From Takakia lepidozioides (taxonomy: Eukaryota > Streptophyta > Takakiopsida > Takakiales > Takakiaceae): a stretch of DNA of 60,000 bases. Position numbers and translations under genes: made by a program. The notes beneath the pieces are model-generated. The model did not search any database. It was not told the DNA's origin and saw only the letters and a program-made list of their open reading frames with translations. The stretch covers positions 45,588,042 to 45,648,041 of the forward strand of contig CM060734.1 in NCBI GenBank assembly GCA_030704615.1. Reading direction: 5' to 3'. Numbering within the stretch: position 1 is the first letter of the stretch; each line of letters starts with the position of its first letter. Below are positions 1-12,620 of this stretch, in pieces.

Positions 1-408
1 TTTCAAATATTGTTCTTATTATAGGTGTTTTATTGCTTATACTTATGTATATCTTGGATTGACCTACAGACATTGGAACCTAACGCGATCGCGCGTGCTT
101 TCTGGACAATCCGGATTGTGATTGATTGTTTCGTGTCGTTTTGATTCTCAGTGTCCAGGACATCCATTTACACTATTATATATTCGTTTCAAGGATATAC
201 ACTCGGGGTAGACAACCAAACGTAAGTGCGTCGTAATGATTCTTTGTTTGAGGTCATACTGTACTGGGAATTATTTTGAATTTTGGGTCATATAACAGAA
301 ACAAATGAGCTCTATCGGATGGTTCAAAAGGTTGTGTCTCAACCCATGTGTCATGTACGAAATGAGAAACGATTGGATGGTCAAACTCTTGTTTCTCATC
401 CAAACTGA

Positions 409-1032
409 ATGCTCGGAATGGAGAAACGCATTCTACTGGTCCTCAGTGTCAACAGACTTCTTTGCTACAGACCGCCTCCTACTGGTGGGGAGTTGTTTAA
501 ACAAAGGTTCCACCTAGGGAAAGTGACAATTCGTGTTCCCGCAATACCCTTTGTGGTTCCAAGACCTGGAGTGTTGGAGTTTCTTACACTTGCATTGAGT
601 CACTTTCATGTTGCAATTTGGTCTTGTTCTGATAGGGACACAGTATTCAAGATGTTGGAGTGTTTCGTTCCCCCGGAAGTTATGAAACAATTTTGCTTCA
701 TTTGGTCTGCAGAGCATTGCAGAGATACTGCTGGATATATTAAGCCTAGAATGAAATATCTTATTAAAGATATCAAGAGTATTCTTCTAAAATTTAGTGG
801 GAAAGACTTTGTTAGGGGCAAATGCTACTGGTCGATGATGACCCATCCAAGGCGCTCCAGAACCAGTGAATACTGGAGTCTTCCCAATGACATTCAAGGA
901 ATCAAGCAATACGGAGGATTTGGTTTACCTCATCAAAACTTTATGGCTTTTTCTCTCGGGCTTGATTGGAGCCCCGTCCATTGTTTGATTATGTCAGTAA
1001 GATTTCCTCCATATCTTCCGCCCCACCCATAA
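409..1032 (+). pseudogene. FCP1/NIF-like HAD phosphatase fragment
   Basis: The open frame resembles plant HAD phosphatases of the FCP1/NIF type: a block near residues 50-75 reads as RPGVLEFLTLALSHFHVAIW followed by SCSDRDTVFKML, then an FIWSAEHCRDT block and a KPRMKYL block. The catalytic DxD loop expected near residue 10 reads VLSVNRLL, so the first aspartate is gone. The motif III aspartates appear only in another frame, as LLVDDDPSKAL at about 822-855, which implies a frameshift near 820. No start context or downstream exon is clear. I read this as a broken gene copy just outside the large transposon. Family placement is by remembered motif pattern and is moderately secure; phosphatase activity is not expected. 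Confidence 0.5.
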
Positions 1033-1062
1033 ATCGGAATCATGTCTACTGGTCTTGGTAAG

Positions 1063-1192
1063 CACATGTGGATGGGTAGCATAGTGGTAGTGTGCTTAGG
1101 TTTGCAGGAGCTGGTCCAGGGTTCGAATATCCTGGATTTCCGGCACAGGAAGGACAAAATTTATTGTTTTTCGACAGCCCTTTTTTTTATTT
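1063..1192 (+). repeat. tRNA-related SINE-like element
   Basis: A pol III A-box-like string (TAGCATAGTGG, 1078-1088) is followed about 40 bp later by a B-box/T-arm-like string (GGGTTCGAATATCCTGG), then a short tail ending in a T-rich run. The cloverleaf is imperfect: the T loop has extra bases and the acceptor stem does not pair well. That argues against a working tRNA and for a SINE head or decayed tRNA. No second copy of this exact family was seen in the window. Confidence 0.4.
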
Positions 1193-1732
1193 AATTAATG
1201 TCGGACAGCCTAGGCAGGTACGGTAAGTCGTGTAATGTAAATTTCCATTTCGAACAAACATCTAAATTATATTTAAAAATGGCTCTTTAAATTATAAGAA
1301 ATCTCATCTATGGACAATTGAACAAAACACTTCATAATCCAAATATCATTGCAACAAATATTGCAAGACTGTTCTTAAATAATTATCATACGGTATTGTT
1401 AACTTCTGATAAAGTACTATTGTTTGTCATAACTATGTACAAAGAAAAACCAAATTGTAATGAATTTAACTGAAATTAATAAAAATAAATCAACATTTAA
1501 CCAACCGAAAATACAACAACATAATGGCTACAAACAGTTTGGACTAAAAAAATAAAAATAAAATTTGGACTACAAGGTAACATATTTAACGTACCCTGCA
1601 CTAGATCGCATGCAAAGTTGCAAATTCCTTTCGCGAAGAAACAATTGTAGGACCTAGACCCTGTTATATTAAATATAAGATTATAATAAAATTTTGTTTA
1701 TTTGTCAGGGAATGTACGTCAGCACTCCATGA
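1193..1732. other. AT-rich non-coding stretch
   Basis: This stretch is strongly AT-rich, with stop codons in all frames and no recognisable motif. It is the unique left flank of the large MULE and ends at its target-site duplication. Confidence 0.6.
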
Positions 1733-1741
1733 TTTGTGCAA
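1733..1741 (+). repeat. Left 9-bp target-site duplication
   Basis: TTTGTGCAA lies immediately before the left end of the MULE and is repeated exactly at 19017-19025, immediately after its right end. Nine bases is the usual duplication made by Mutator-superfamily transposases. Confidence 0.93.
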
Positions 1742-1984
1742 GGAAGATAATAGGAATAATGTAAGAACTTAATGCAAGCGCGTCAGGACGGTCCAGCCCT
1801 GACACCCGTACCGCCGGGTTCTTCGCCTCCGGCAGACATCGAAAGGCAGCCGGCTGGCTCGGTCAATCCCTCCCACCCCCGCCCTCATCCCATCGCGTCG
1901 TCGCCCAGGCGCGTCGTCGCCCCCTGCGTCCTCGTTCTGCGAACCAGTCCGCCGCTTCCAGCAGTCTGCCAGTTCCCTGTAACC
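1742..1984 (+). repeat. Left TIR, outer GC-rich segment
   Basis: This is the non-repetitive outer part of the left terminal inverted repeat. It matches the reverse complement of 18766-19016 with only scattered 1-2 bp differences, many in runs of G, C or A. It is rich in CpG and in GC triplets, unlike the AT-rich flank. In MULEs the TIR commonly holds the promoter and the transposase-binding site, so a promoter role here is plausible, but no TATA box is obvious. Confidence 0.9.
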
Positions 1985-4135
1985 CACGCCCCGGGGTTCA
2001 ACCATCAACCCCATGTAACCCTCTGTAACTCCGCCGAGTGTACCCACATTACCATGTAACCCTTTGTAACCCATATAACCCCATGACCCTCTGTAACCCA
2101 TGTAACCCTCTATAACACCACAGAGTGTCACCCCCACCCCTTATGTAAACCCTCACTACATGTAACCCTCTGTAACACTTTGAAACCCCGGTAACCTATG
2201 TAACCCTCTGTAACACCGCAGAGTGTCGCCCTCACCCCTTATGTAACCCTCCACTCCATGTAACCCTCTGTAACCCATGTAACCTCTGTGACCCTTTAAC
2301 CCTCACCACCATGTAACCCTCTGGAACACGCAGAGTGTCACCCTCATTCCATGTTAACCTCTTTGACCCTCTGTAACCTCACTCATGTAACCCTCTGTGA
2401 CCCTCTATATCCCTCACCAGGTGTAACCCTTACCTCTATGTAACCTCTGTAACACCGCAGAGTGTCACCCTCGCCACCATGTAACCCTCATCCATGTACC
2501 CTCACAAACCCTCTGTGGCTCTGTAACCTATGTAACCCTCTGTAATACCGTAGAGTGTCGTCCTCACCCCTTATGTAACCCTCTGTAACCCATGTAACCC
2601 CTGTGACCTTTGAACCCTCACCACCATTGTAACCCTCTGTAACACCGCAGAGTGTCACCCTCACCCCTATGTAACCCTCACTCCATGTAACCCTCTCTGA
2701 CCCTCTATAACCCCCACCACACTGTAACCCTCTGTAACACCGCAGAGTGTCACCCTCACCCCTATGTAACCCTCACTCCATGTAACCCTCTCTGACCTCT
2801 ATAACCCTCACCACCATGTAACCCTCTGTACCCATGTGAACCTCTATATCCCTCACCAGGTGTAACCCTTACCACCATGTAACCCTCTGTAACACCGCAG
2901 AGTGTCACCCTCGTCACCATGTAACCCTCCGTAACCCTCACAAACCCTCTGTGACACCGCAGAGTGTCACCCCGCATCCCCATGTAACCCTCACTCCATG
3001 TAACCCTCTGTGACCCTCCGTGGCTCTGTAACCCATGTAATCCTCTGTAACACCGTAGAGCGTCACCCTCACCCCTTATGTAACCCTCACTCCATGTAAC
3101 CCTCACTCCATGTAACCCTCACTCCATGTAACCCTCACTCCATGTAACCCTCTGTAACACATGTAACCCTCTGTAACACCTGTAACCCTCTGTGACCCTT
3201 TGTAACCCTCACCACCATGTAACCCTCTGTAACACGCCAGGTGTCACCTCACCCCTATGTAATCCTCACTCAATGTAACCCTCTCTGACCCTCTGTAACC
3301 TCTGTAACCATGTAACCCTCTGTGACCCTCTATATCCCTCACTAGGTGTAACCCTTACCAACCATGTAACCTCTGTAACACCGCAGAGGTGTCACCCCAT
3401 CCCTATGCATCCCTCACTCATTGTACCCATGTAATCCTCTGTGACCCTGCGTAACCCGTGTGTACCTTCTGTGACCCTGTGTAAATGTAACCATGTAACC
3501 CCACTCCATATAACCCTCTCTGACCCTCTATAACCCATGTAACCCTCTGTGACCTCTATATAACCCTCACCAGGTGTAACCTTCACCGCCATGTAACCCT
3601 CAGTACCCCCTCTGTAACACCGTAGAGTGTCACCCTTCACCCTGTGAACCTCAACTCCATGTAACCCTATGTGACCTCTGTGACTCTCTGTACCCTCACC
3701 AGGTTTAACCCTCACCACCATGTAACCCTCCGTAACCGTTTATCCTCTGTGTAACCAACGCTGAGTGTAACCCAACTCCATGTAACCCTCCCATGTAACC
3801 CTATGTCACCCTCTGGTACCCATGTAACCTCTGTTACTCGCGAGGTGAACCCTCACTCCATGTTATCCTGCATCGTGTAACCCCAATGTAAGCTTGTATC
3901 ATGTATCCCATATACCCCTCTCCGTGTAACTCCAGTTCCTCGTAACCCCATCATCCCTGTAACCCTCTGCACGTCAGCGCTTTAGCTCCGCCTCATGTAA
4001 CCCTCATGTGCAACTCTCACATGTAACCCCACAATGTAACCCCGATACTGTATCAATCCCAACCGTGTAACCCCCGATTGTGTCACTCATAGCTCGTGTA
4101 ACCCCGGATCCTTTATCCCCAACGCATGTCACCCC
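1985..4135 (+). repeat. Left TIR tandem array (TGTAACCC orientation)
   Basis: About 2.1 kb of degenerate tandem repeats are built on CATGTAACCCTC and close variants, often separated by TGTAACACCGCAGAGTGTCACCCTC. The same modules occur in reverse complement at the right end, in the same order from the terminus inward, so the array belongs to the TIR. It decays inward from about 3.7 kb, where units become single CCATGTAACCC-like words. Open frames through it (for example minus 2762-3106) are simple by-products of the repeat and are not genes. Confidence 0.88.
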
Positions 4136-4336
4136 TGTTCGTGTAGCCCCTTAGTGCTCGGCAAAAATTGGCGGGCTCAAGAGGGGTCAGATATTTTGAA
4201 TTTCAAACCTGGGTTACACGATTCGGTGACATCAAAACCCACGTGTAACCCTCATCGCTCGTCATTTTCAACCAGGTGCGTAGACGACGTGCAGTCCCGA
4301 GGGTTCCGCTGCGTTGCCCGCGTGTTTATTATGCGA

Positions 4337-7300
4337 TTTGTACTGTACTGGTGGTATTGTTGCTGCTAATGGATGTGCTGCCGCGAAGGTGCTAGACGAG
4401 GAACGCAAAGCAGCATTGGAATCAAATGGTTTGAAAGATGAGGCGGGAGAACTCTGTCATTTGCAGCATTTGGTATCTCATTTGAAATGAAAGCATCCTA
4501 CAGATGCCCCTAGACGGGCTTTTCAATCACACAAACCTCCGTTGGATACGCCAGGTTTCCCAGGGAAAAGGGAAACTGATATCCATCGAAGTAGCTGTCG
4601 TCCATGGTCTCGCATTCCTGATTTTCTGAGGGAGAAAATGAGTAGAGTGGATGGAGACCCAATTATGTTCAAGATCGAAGGTACCTGAGTGAGTTGCCAG
4701 ATTTGACAAACAAGGTGCAAACAGTTATCGTCAGTGGCATAAGTAAGTCACTTATGAGGGTTGTATAACATTCCCAGCCCCACTTCTTTCTGCTAGTCTA
4801 GCAAAGTCGTATATGGCGATAAACCCTCCTCGCTTTATATGCTTTTTTTGCAGGTACCACTGCTTGCTACGGCCCGATAGATAGGCGCCACGGACCCACC
4901 GATTATGAAGAAAAAAGAAAGAAAACCGATAGCAGCCTCCGATAATCAAACAGTAGTCAAGCGAATCAGACGTAAGGCAGCGGATTTCGGAGAGTCATAC
5001 AAACGTGGGGTGTACGTGTAGCTTCAAAGTTGGCCAGTGTTTTCTAGATTCAGAGTTGGCAATCATCACATACTTCCAGAAACAGCATGTGGATGCAAAA
5101 GAAAGCCATGTCATGGTTCAGATGACCCCTCTTCCCATTTCTCGCGATTCGTGCATGCCCCTCGTCTCAGCCAAGATATGAAACAGTGGGATCGTCGATA
5201 GTCTTCGCAGTGGCCATCTCCAGCTATGGATTATGACACAACACACTCAACAACTCCAGGAAGCTTGTGCGTCTCAGCTAGGCATGGAGTGGAGTCGCGA
5301 TTGTTTCTTGTTCGAGTACGACGTGAGAAACATTGCCGACAGCTTGCGATTGAGAGTTACAAAAAACATCAGATGTGCACAAAGTGTACGTAGGTGGGTC
5401 AATAGCAATCCTGAAGCGTCTTCTTTACATGAAGAGACAGGCCAGTGGCGGGGATTTGAAGTTCGTATTGGAATACAAACGGAGTGGGCAAAAAACAGAA
5501 AAACAGAAAATGATCGACTTGGAAACCAACCGTTGTGTGGATCCTGCGATGCAACATTTGGGACCAACGAAAATAAGGTATTCGGTCTGGAACGTTTACC
5601 TTCATTGCATTCTGAAATGTGAGTGCCAGCAAACTGTTGCCAATATTTTACGCTACCTTATTCATTTTTGTACCATTGCGACACATTGCAGTTCCCCAAT
5701 GTATACCATGATGGTGTTCGACGAATGGCTCAAAGCATACCTGTTGCTTAATTCTATCAGCGAGAGAGAAACAAAACGACTGACTTGAGCCCCTGGATGA
5801 ACGTCTTCGCGACCGACTTTCAGAGCAAAACCAGATTGGAGGCCAAATGCTTTTGTTGTCGACGATGCAGACGCAGAAATCAATGCTATCAGGTACACGG
5901 CTAGAAGTTACAATGTTCTGAGTCACACTACAAGTTGCATGCACGAGGGGTTTCATGGACGGGTTACACTGCTGCTAGTACACTGAGAATCACAGTAAGA
6001 GTTAACACGCGTACACGAGGGGGTGCATTGCTGCCTGTAACCATTGGAGTTCACTGTCAGTTGCCGAGGGGTTACATGGATGAGGTTTGCAGTGCTGTCT
6101 ATTACACTGAGGGTTACACTATCAGTTAGACAGATGGTTATACTGCCTTGAGTTGGACGGAGGGTTACACTGCTGTGAGTTAGACGAGGGTTATTACTAC
6201 TGTGAGTTTAGAACGAGGGTTACACTGCTATAGTAGACAGAGGGTTACACTGCGAGTTACACAGGGAGTTCACGGCGTGTCATACAGAAGTCCTACATGG
6301 ATTAGGTTGCAATGCTATAGCATGTGAGTTACACTGGGAGCATCGCAGAGGGTTGTATGGGTTGCGGTCGCTCTGAGAGTTACACGGTGTGTAACATGGA
6401 TTGCGTTACAGCGCTGCGAGGGGTTATATGTGTTGGGTTTACACTGCTGTGAGTTTCACTGATAGTTACATGACCAGATGCAGAGGGGTTACATGAGTCA
6501 CACTACTAAGAGTGACACTTTGAAGAGTTACACTTTTCTACGAGTTACACTGCGAAGAGTTCCTCTGATAAGAGTTACACTGACAAGAGTTACACTGATG
6601 GATTGGGTGGCATTGATATGTGTGCGTGCATGGAAATCGTTTGGGGACGTAGCAATATTTCTATGCCTTTGGCATGTTCGCCGCGCTTGGCTGAAACATT
6701 CGTGGCGTAAGATGCCCGATCCATACACTCGCAATGCTGTTTTGAAACAGCTTGGCGACGTAATGTACGGCATTAACGCCTGTGTGGGAGTCACCCCAGA
6801 AGATGAGGGCGCTGGATGGAGCGACTGGAAGATTTTGAATTATTCCTATCCGCTTGCGCGTGACTTCCTACGTTACATCAGAATGGAATGGGTCCCAAAA
6901 CTGAGCATGTGGATCACGGGGCTCGTGATATTTCCCCACGCAAGTCAGGAATACTAATGCCGCAATTGAATCTTGGCACGGAAATTTGAAGACTCGTTTA
7001 CGCTCGGGAAAGCAAAAGGCTTGATGGCAGGAGAATCGATTGGCTGATCAGCGAACTCGTGGGTCTGTTCTAACCCACTATTGGTATAGAGATAACTGAA
7101 ATCGAAAGGGTTCAAAAGGAATGTACGACAGGAGGAATTTATCAGTAATGTGTTTGGACTGCAAGGGAGATCCCTGATGTCAATGTCCATTGCCCACTGT
7201 TCCTGGTCATCCGGCGATTGTGGATAGTGTTCAAACGGCCGGTCGAAGCTACACAATCTATGCACCTGCGACCACCTGGGCTTGTTGCGATTGTCCATGG

Positions 7301-7465
7301 GCTTTGAAGGGTAACTTGTGCAAACATCAAATCGCGTTCTTCAATTGATGAAGCCAAATCTGAAGGAAGGGCTTATTGTGAAGCTCTGTGGCACAAAGCT
7401 CGGGACCATTCATGGAGGTCTTCACATGTTGATGAAATCGGAACTTCCAGATTTAATGCAGAGGA
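4337..7465 (+). pseudogene. MULE transposase, frameshifted
   Basis: Conserved blocks of a plant MULE transposase can be read in order across several frames. An N-terminal exon (4337-4742) ends at a good donor (AA|GTAAGT). Next come a YFQKQHVDAKE block (about 5070-5100), DVRNIA...SVRRWVNSNPE (5310-5420), the first catalytic block DATFGTN (about 5548), VFDEW (5717), and the second acidic block VVDDADAEINAIR (5852-5890). Then follow FLCLWHVRRAWLKH (about 6658-6700), TNAAIESWHGNLKTRL (6948-7000), and a SWIM zinc finger CDCPWALKGNLCKH (7287-7328). At least four frame changes and one nonsense codon interrupt it, plus a repeat-filled gap at 5.9-6.6 kb. The intact protein would cut and insert DNA at the TIRs. 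The family call is firm; activity of this copy is unlikely as assembled. Confidence 0.85.
5896..6620 (+). repeat. GGGTTACAC motif block inside the transposase gene
   Basis: About 700 bp of degenerate GAGGGTTACACTG and GAGTTACACTG words split the transposase between its second acidic block and its FLCLWHVRRAW block. The left edge is a donor-like CAG|GTACAC, but I find no good acceptor AG directly before coding resumes. It may be a decayed intron or an insertion of repeat DNA. Confidence 0.7.
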
Positions 7466-7779
7466 GGAAGTTGTGAATCTAGCAGAGCCTACGGAGTGCT
7501 CAGCATCATCCCGGCGTGGTCGGCAGGAGCCATCGATGTTTCATCAATTGAATCTGAGATGGAAGATGCCCTGTGCGCTCTTGGCAATGAGAGTGAAACA
7601 ATGCGCAAACATTGTGCTTGCGAGCTTCGTTGTGTTCGTGGAGGCTGTCCACTTTACAAGTTGAGAATCGACAAAGGTCTGTTGCACCCTCTTCAAGCAG
7701 TTCCATTCATAAAAATGATGATGGAAACAACATGTCCCTTGCCAGAAAGTAGATTTTGTAGACCGGTTCCGTAGTAAGT

Positions 7780-9110
7780 GACATTGAGTCCATTGGCAAT
7801 GACACTTACTTTGTGATCACCAAGTTTAATATGAAGTACATGTCTGTTCATGGGTGTTATTCACTTTGCCATTCCATCCCACATTAAACTATGTAACCCA
7901 CTCAATGGGACACCCATGGGCCGGGGTACACACGCAGGGTTACACTGTCTGGGGTTTCATAACGTAACATAGCTCTACTTAGTGTAATTGCATCTGTGGT
8001 ACTCCACACAGTGTAACACAGATGAGTGTGACCTCTCAGTGTAACTCATTGTGGTTTAACTAACTCAAGTGTTAACTGCAATGTAACTATCAACAGTGTA
8101 AACTAGTATGTAACCCCATAGAATATTGCTGTCAGTGGTGTAACTCTGAGAACAATGTGACTACAAGGTGAACTACAGGGTCGGGGTTAGTCTGCCGGGG
8201 TTACATGACCCTTCAATACAGAGTGGGAAGATGTTGAGTCGAGCACCTTTAGTCACCAACACTAGCCCCTGTATGTGAACCCTCTATGTGTAACCCAATT
8301 TGTGTGTAACCCATGGACGTGTAATCCATGAGATAGATAATCATTCCGTTCAACCTATGTTATGGACCAGTGTAGCCCTCCGGAGTGTAACTTGTTGTGT
8401 GTTACCCCAAGAAGATGTATCCCGACCATATGTAACCCCCATTGATGTCACCACATCGCATCGCATGTAACCCCATTGTACATTTGGGGTGCACGTATTA
8501 AAACCCGATGCACATCACACCCCATCTTATGTATCCCACGACACGTAGCCCTTGTATAGGCAACCCTGCCACGTTTCATTGTGCACAGTGTAACTTAGAA
8601 CTGTGTAACCCCTCTTGAGTGAGTGTAACCCCCAGAGTGTTGTAACTCCAAGAAGTATGTAGCCCGACCAGATGTTACCCCCACACTATGTGACCCATCG
8701 TATGTAACCCATTGTACATAGCCCTCATGTATGTAACCCCATGTAGTATAAATCTGAGAAACTTCAGTGCACAAACACTTCAGTGCGAAAATAAAAAAAA
8801 ATAAAACAAATGCGCATAGTCGAGGTGGGGTTACATGCCACGAAAGTATAACTGTTTCAGCAACGTGACCCTGACATAGCCAGGTATGGAACCCATAAGT
8901 GTAACCCCACGTTGTGAGACCCGGCATGGTGTAAAACCCATTCTTATGTGTGAACCCACAGAGGAGTAGCCCATTGCCCCAGGGCCCCAAAGGTTTACCC
9001 AAGTACTTGTCTATGATTCCACTTCATGTAACCTATAAGGTGTAACCCCATGTAAGCCCATTGCATGAAAACCCAACTATGAAGTGTTACGAACAAACCA
9101 CATAGAAGCA
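7780..9110. repeat. Spacer between convergent MULE genes, TGTAACCC-rich
   Basis: The 1.3 kb between the 3' ends of the two convergent genes holds many irregularly spaced GTGTAACCC/TGTAACTC words, mostly in the TGTAACCC orientation. There is no convincing coding block. It is less regular than the terminal arrays. Confidence 0.65.
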
Positions 9111-10076
9111 AAAATGCATCAAGAGACGCTATTTATTTCTTTGGCCATCTGACCAAAGCTATCATGGTTGACTCGTTGAACCAACTTGCAGTAAACGCCC
9201 GCCTATGACGGGTTCGATCTTCTGTGGTTTTCACATTGAACTTCCACTCCAAGTAAAATTGCACAAAACAAAGTGCATAATAGCCGCACTCCCAACAGCT
9301 CCGGTGGTGGGGGGACACTGGCCTCAAACCATTCCATCCTCTCCATGACGTAACTGAAGTCAGCAGATCCAGGCATGAAATCAAAGAACGCTATGGCAAA
9401 ATTCGCAAAATTCCTTCAATGAGTTTGGGTCGGGCAATGGTTTTATGGGAGTCCAAATGTACTATCCGACCTCGGCGCGCCTAAAAACAGCTACATCCAG
9501 TGATCACTGCAACACAAACAAAGCCGTTACGTCGATAGAAAAAAAACATCTCCAATGAAACCCATTTGGTGTAACCCAGTAGTGAACCTTTGTACTGTAA
9601 CTCTAAACGGTGTGTTACACAACTAGTCAGCAGTCATAGTGCAACTCAGTCTAGAATAGAGGAGTGTAACCCCACATGCTCGTCAATGCTGAAATACTTA
9701 CTCGAAGACAATAGGGATGACACCAACGTCCACAAAGATCTCGATCTTTGTGAACACCATCCCTCGGGCATCCTGAGTGTGTGTACCATTTCTTGCACCA
9801 ACCGAAATAGCGTCTGCAGATCGTTACCATTGGTACGAATGACATGCATGAAAAGGAGCACAGATGACAAACTCAGGTGCGATTAGCCTAAACAATTTGG
9901 CCTCCAGAAGTTTGTTGTAACCCGAGAGAGCAATGCATCTGTGACAGTTGCTCTTATTTATACATCGGCTCAAAATCTGTCTCTTCCAAGTAAAACTGTA
10001 ACGGACTAGAAGCCAGAAGGCATCGCCATAATAAAACTCACTTCGGGCGCCCCAGGAGGGTCCGACCCATTCTGAA

Positions 10077-10164
10077 CTTGTCAAGTACCGTTGTTTTAGT
10101 AGCTATTGCAACAAACCGCACTTGTCAAGTACCGTTGTTTTAGTAGCTATTGCAACAAACCGCA
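10077..10164. repeat. Perfect 44-bp tandem duplication
   Basis: A 44-bp unit starting CTTGTCAAGTACCGTTGTTT occurs twice head to tail with no mismatch (10077-10120 and 10121-10164). It lies in a presumed intron of the minus-strand MULE gene. Identity of the copies implies a very recent duplication or an assembly slip. Confidence 0.9.
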
Positions 10165-10614
10165 CCGCACACATTACGAACATTACGATGCATCATACAA
10201 GAGTTATAATCAATATTCAAAATCAGAGAGGATCAAAGTACAATGAGGTAACTCGAACGCTCCCGCAAGTGCTTGGCCAGGACCTCTTGCTGCTGGCAAC
10301 GTCAACCTCCGAGACCCCTGCACTTTTGCCGTCGGTTTGGTTCGCTGTGTTTTTTGGGTGCGACAAGAACAGATACTTCTTTGTCAGCAGCTAGGGGTTC
10401 AGCAACCGCTTTCTTTGAGCAGGCGGCCGTTTTGACCTCCTGGGATTCTCTGCAACCCTGACAATGCCGCCGATAGGGGGAATTTCTGAGCCAGAGGTGC
10501 CTTGTTTTGAGTTTGCTGCAAGTGCTGAAAGACTGCACTCCCTCGTCTGAGACGTGCTGGGAAGGTGATTGACCAAGGGCAGAAGTTGTCACAGCTCACC
10601 TCCTCGGTGCTACC

Positions 10615-11600
10615 CCTGTCAGTGTAACCTTCTGTTCAAACCCCTTGTCACGCTCTGTCTTAGTGTCACCTTCTCTTCGGCTACCTCCTCAGGTCACGAT
10701 TCTCAGTGTCACCCTTCTCAATGTTACCCTTCTCTTCGGCTACCTCCTCAGTGTCACTCTTCTTAGTGTCACCCTTCTCTTCAGCTACCTCTCAGAGTCA
10801 CGCCATCTCAGTGTGCCCTTCTCCTCCGGCTAACTTCTCGTGTCACCCTTCTCTTTGGCCAATTATCGTGTAACTCTTGCACGCAGTGTCACCCTTCTCA
10901 TCGGGCCTTCCCCAGTGTCACTTCTGCGAGTAACAATCTTATGTGTGTCACCCTTGGCAGTGTAGTGTCACTCTCTCAGTGTCTAGATGCTCCGCAACAT
11001 CCTTCTCTTCGTGACTCTCCACACAGTGAAACGCTTCTCAGTGTGACCCTGCTTTGTGTCACCCTTCCAACTGACAACCTCCTCGGTGACACCCTTCCCC
11101 GTGTCACCCATGTCGATGTCACTCTTCTTTGCATCAACCTCCTCAATGCCATCCTTGTTTGTGTCGCCCTTCTCCGCACCTCCAAGACCATGTTGACTAG
11201 CAGAAGACCGTCATCCGTCGCGACTAGTGGCCGTGGCAAAGGAGTGTCACCTTCCACGACTAGTGGTAGTGGAATGTCAATCCATGACAGTGTTACACTC
11301 ACTGACATCTACCATGTGGGTTGGCTGTGGGGTGTCACCCCTATCAGTGTAACCCATGTCAATGTCACTCTCAACGGAAGTTGCAGTGTTCAGGGCAATG
11401 GTGTGTCACCCACGACAATGTCCCTTCAGACATATGTCAGCACACCGGTATCCTTAGTGTCACCCTGAGGTGCAGTGTAACCCTCCTTCCCTGTTGCTCC
11501 TCTCTGCACAGTGTCACCCCAGGTGCAGTGTAACCCTCCTTCCCTGTTGCCCCTCTCTGCACAGAGTCACCCTCAGGTGCAGTGTTATAACCTCGTTTCA
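10615..11600. repeat. AGTGTCACCCTTCTC motif block
   Basis: About 1 kb of degenerate repeats on AGTGTCACCCTTCTC(TTCGGCTACCTCCTC), with AGTGTAACCCTCCTTCCCTGTTGC repeated near 11.47-11.58 kb. The core word is GTCACCC rather than GTAACCC, so this is a diverged subfamily. It separates candidate exons of the minus-strand gene. Confidence 0.7.
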
Positions 11601-12184
11601 GGCATCCTCCCCTTGCAGAGTCCCCTGCGCATCAATGGGACCCCGAAGGCTGGGTCATTCTGAGAGAGGTTTGACCACATGATCCTGACAAATACTTACA
11701 TTGCTGCATCGAGGGTTCAACCCGAATCTCCAGATTCAAAGTCATACACAGACTCTGGGTCAAGCGGGTCCCCGATTCTTCGATTAAGACCTTCAAAAGA
11801 ATGACTGGGGCTGCGGACAAAGAGGTTCGCACTTGGGTGTTCCACCTTTGATGTATCATTCAGTATCAGTATCAGAAATCATGGGCAAATCCCGCGTCAA
11901 GTCTGCTAGGTTCACCCCTAAGTGCAGCTGGGTTGAGTACAATTCACCAACCTGCGACAAAGATACAACGGCAGATTGACTTGGAATGATGTCCTCGTCA
12001 TGTACATCGTCGCTCTGCGGGGCGGAAATTGGCCCCATCGCTCGTCTGCGCGCTCCCCCTACGACCCCTGTATCGCATTGTGGAGGGCCCCATACACAAC
12101 TTCGTGAAGCTCACGTTGAGCCTCAAAAAGGTTTTTGAACGCATTGGCGACTTGATTGGTCATGAGCTCGGACTCATAGGTTTT

Positions 12185-12620
12185 TGAAAGTGCAAGGGTT
12201 ACACTATGTAAGGGTTACACTGACTAGGACAAGACAGTGGTTCGGATTACACGATATGTTTACACCACCCTGTTAGAGACAGTAGTTTGCAATGGGTTAC
12301 ACTACCATGGGTTACACTACTGAGATTACACAACGAGAGGGTAACAAATCTAGGGTAACACAGCGAGGGGTACCATTAGGGGTACACTGATTACAGGGTT
12401 ACATACTCCGAGGGTTACACTGATTTACACACAGCGAGGGGTTACACTGAGTACACAGGTTCCACATAGCCGAGGGTTACACTGATTACAGGGTTACACA
12501 CAACGAGGGTTACAACTGAGTTACAAGGGGTTGGTTCCACATAGCGAGCGTTACAATGATTACAAGATTACACACAAAGGGTTACACGAGAGAGAGGGTG
12601 ACAGTGGATGGAGTAACACT
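12185..12620. repeat. GGGTTACAC motif block
   Basis: Degenerate GAGGGTTACACTGATTACA words, roughly 30-45 bp apart, fill the gap between minus-strand coding pieces at 12.0 and 12.64 kb. This is another internal block of the element-wide motif, here in the GGGTTACA orientation. Confidence 0.7.

Noticed and set aside
1985-4135. Gly/Tyr/Val-rich open frames (e.g. minus 2762-3106, 3392-3721) as repeat proteins
   Set aside because: They are translations of the TGTAACCC array read in a frame without stops; length and order change with every indel and there is no start context.
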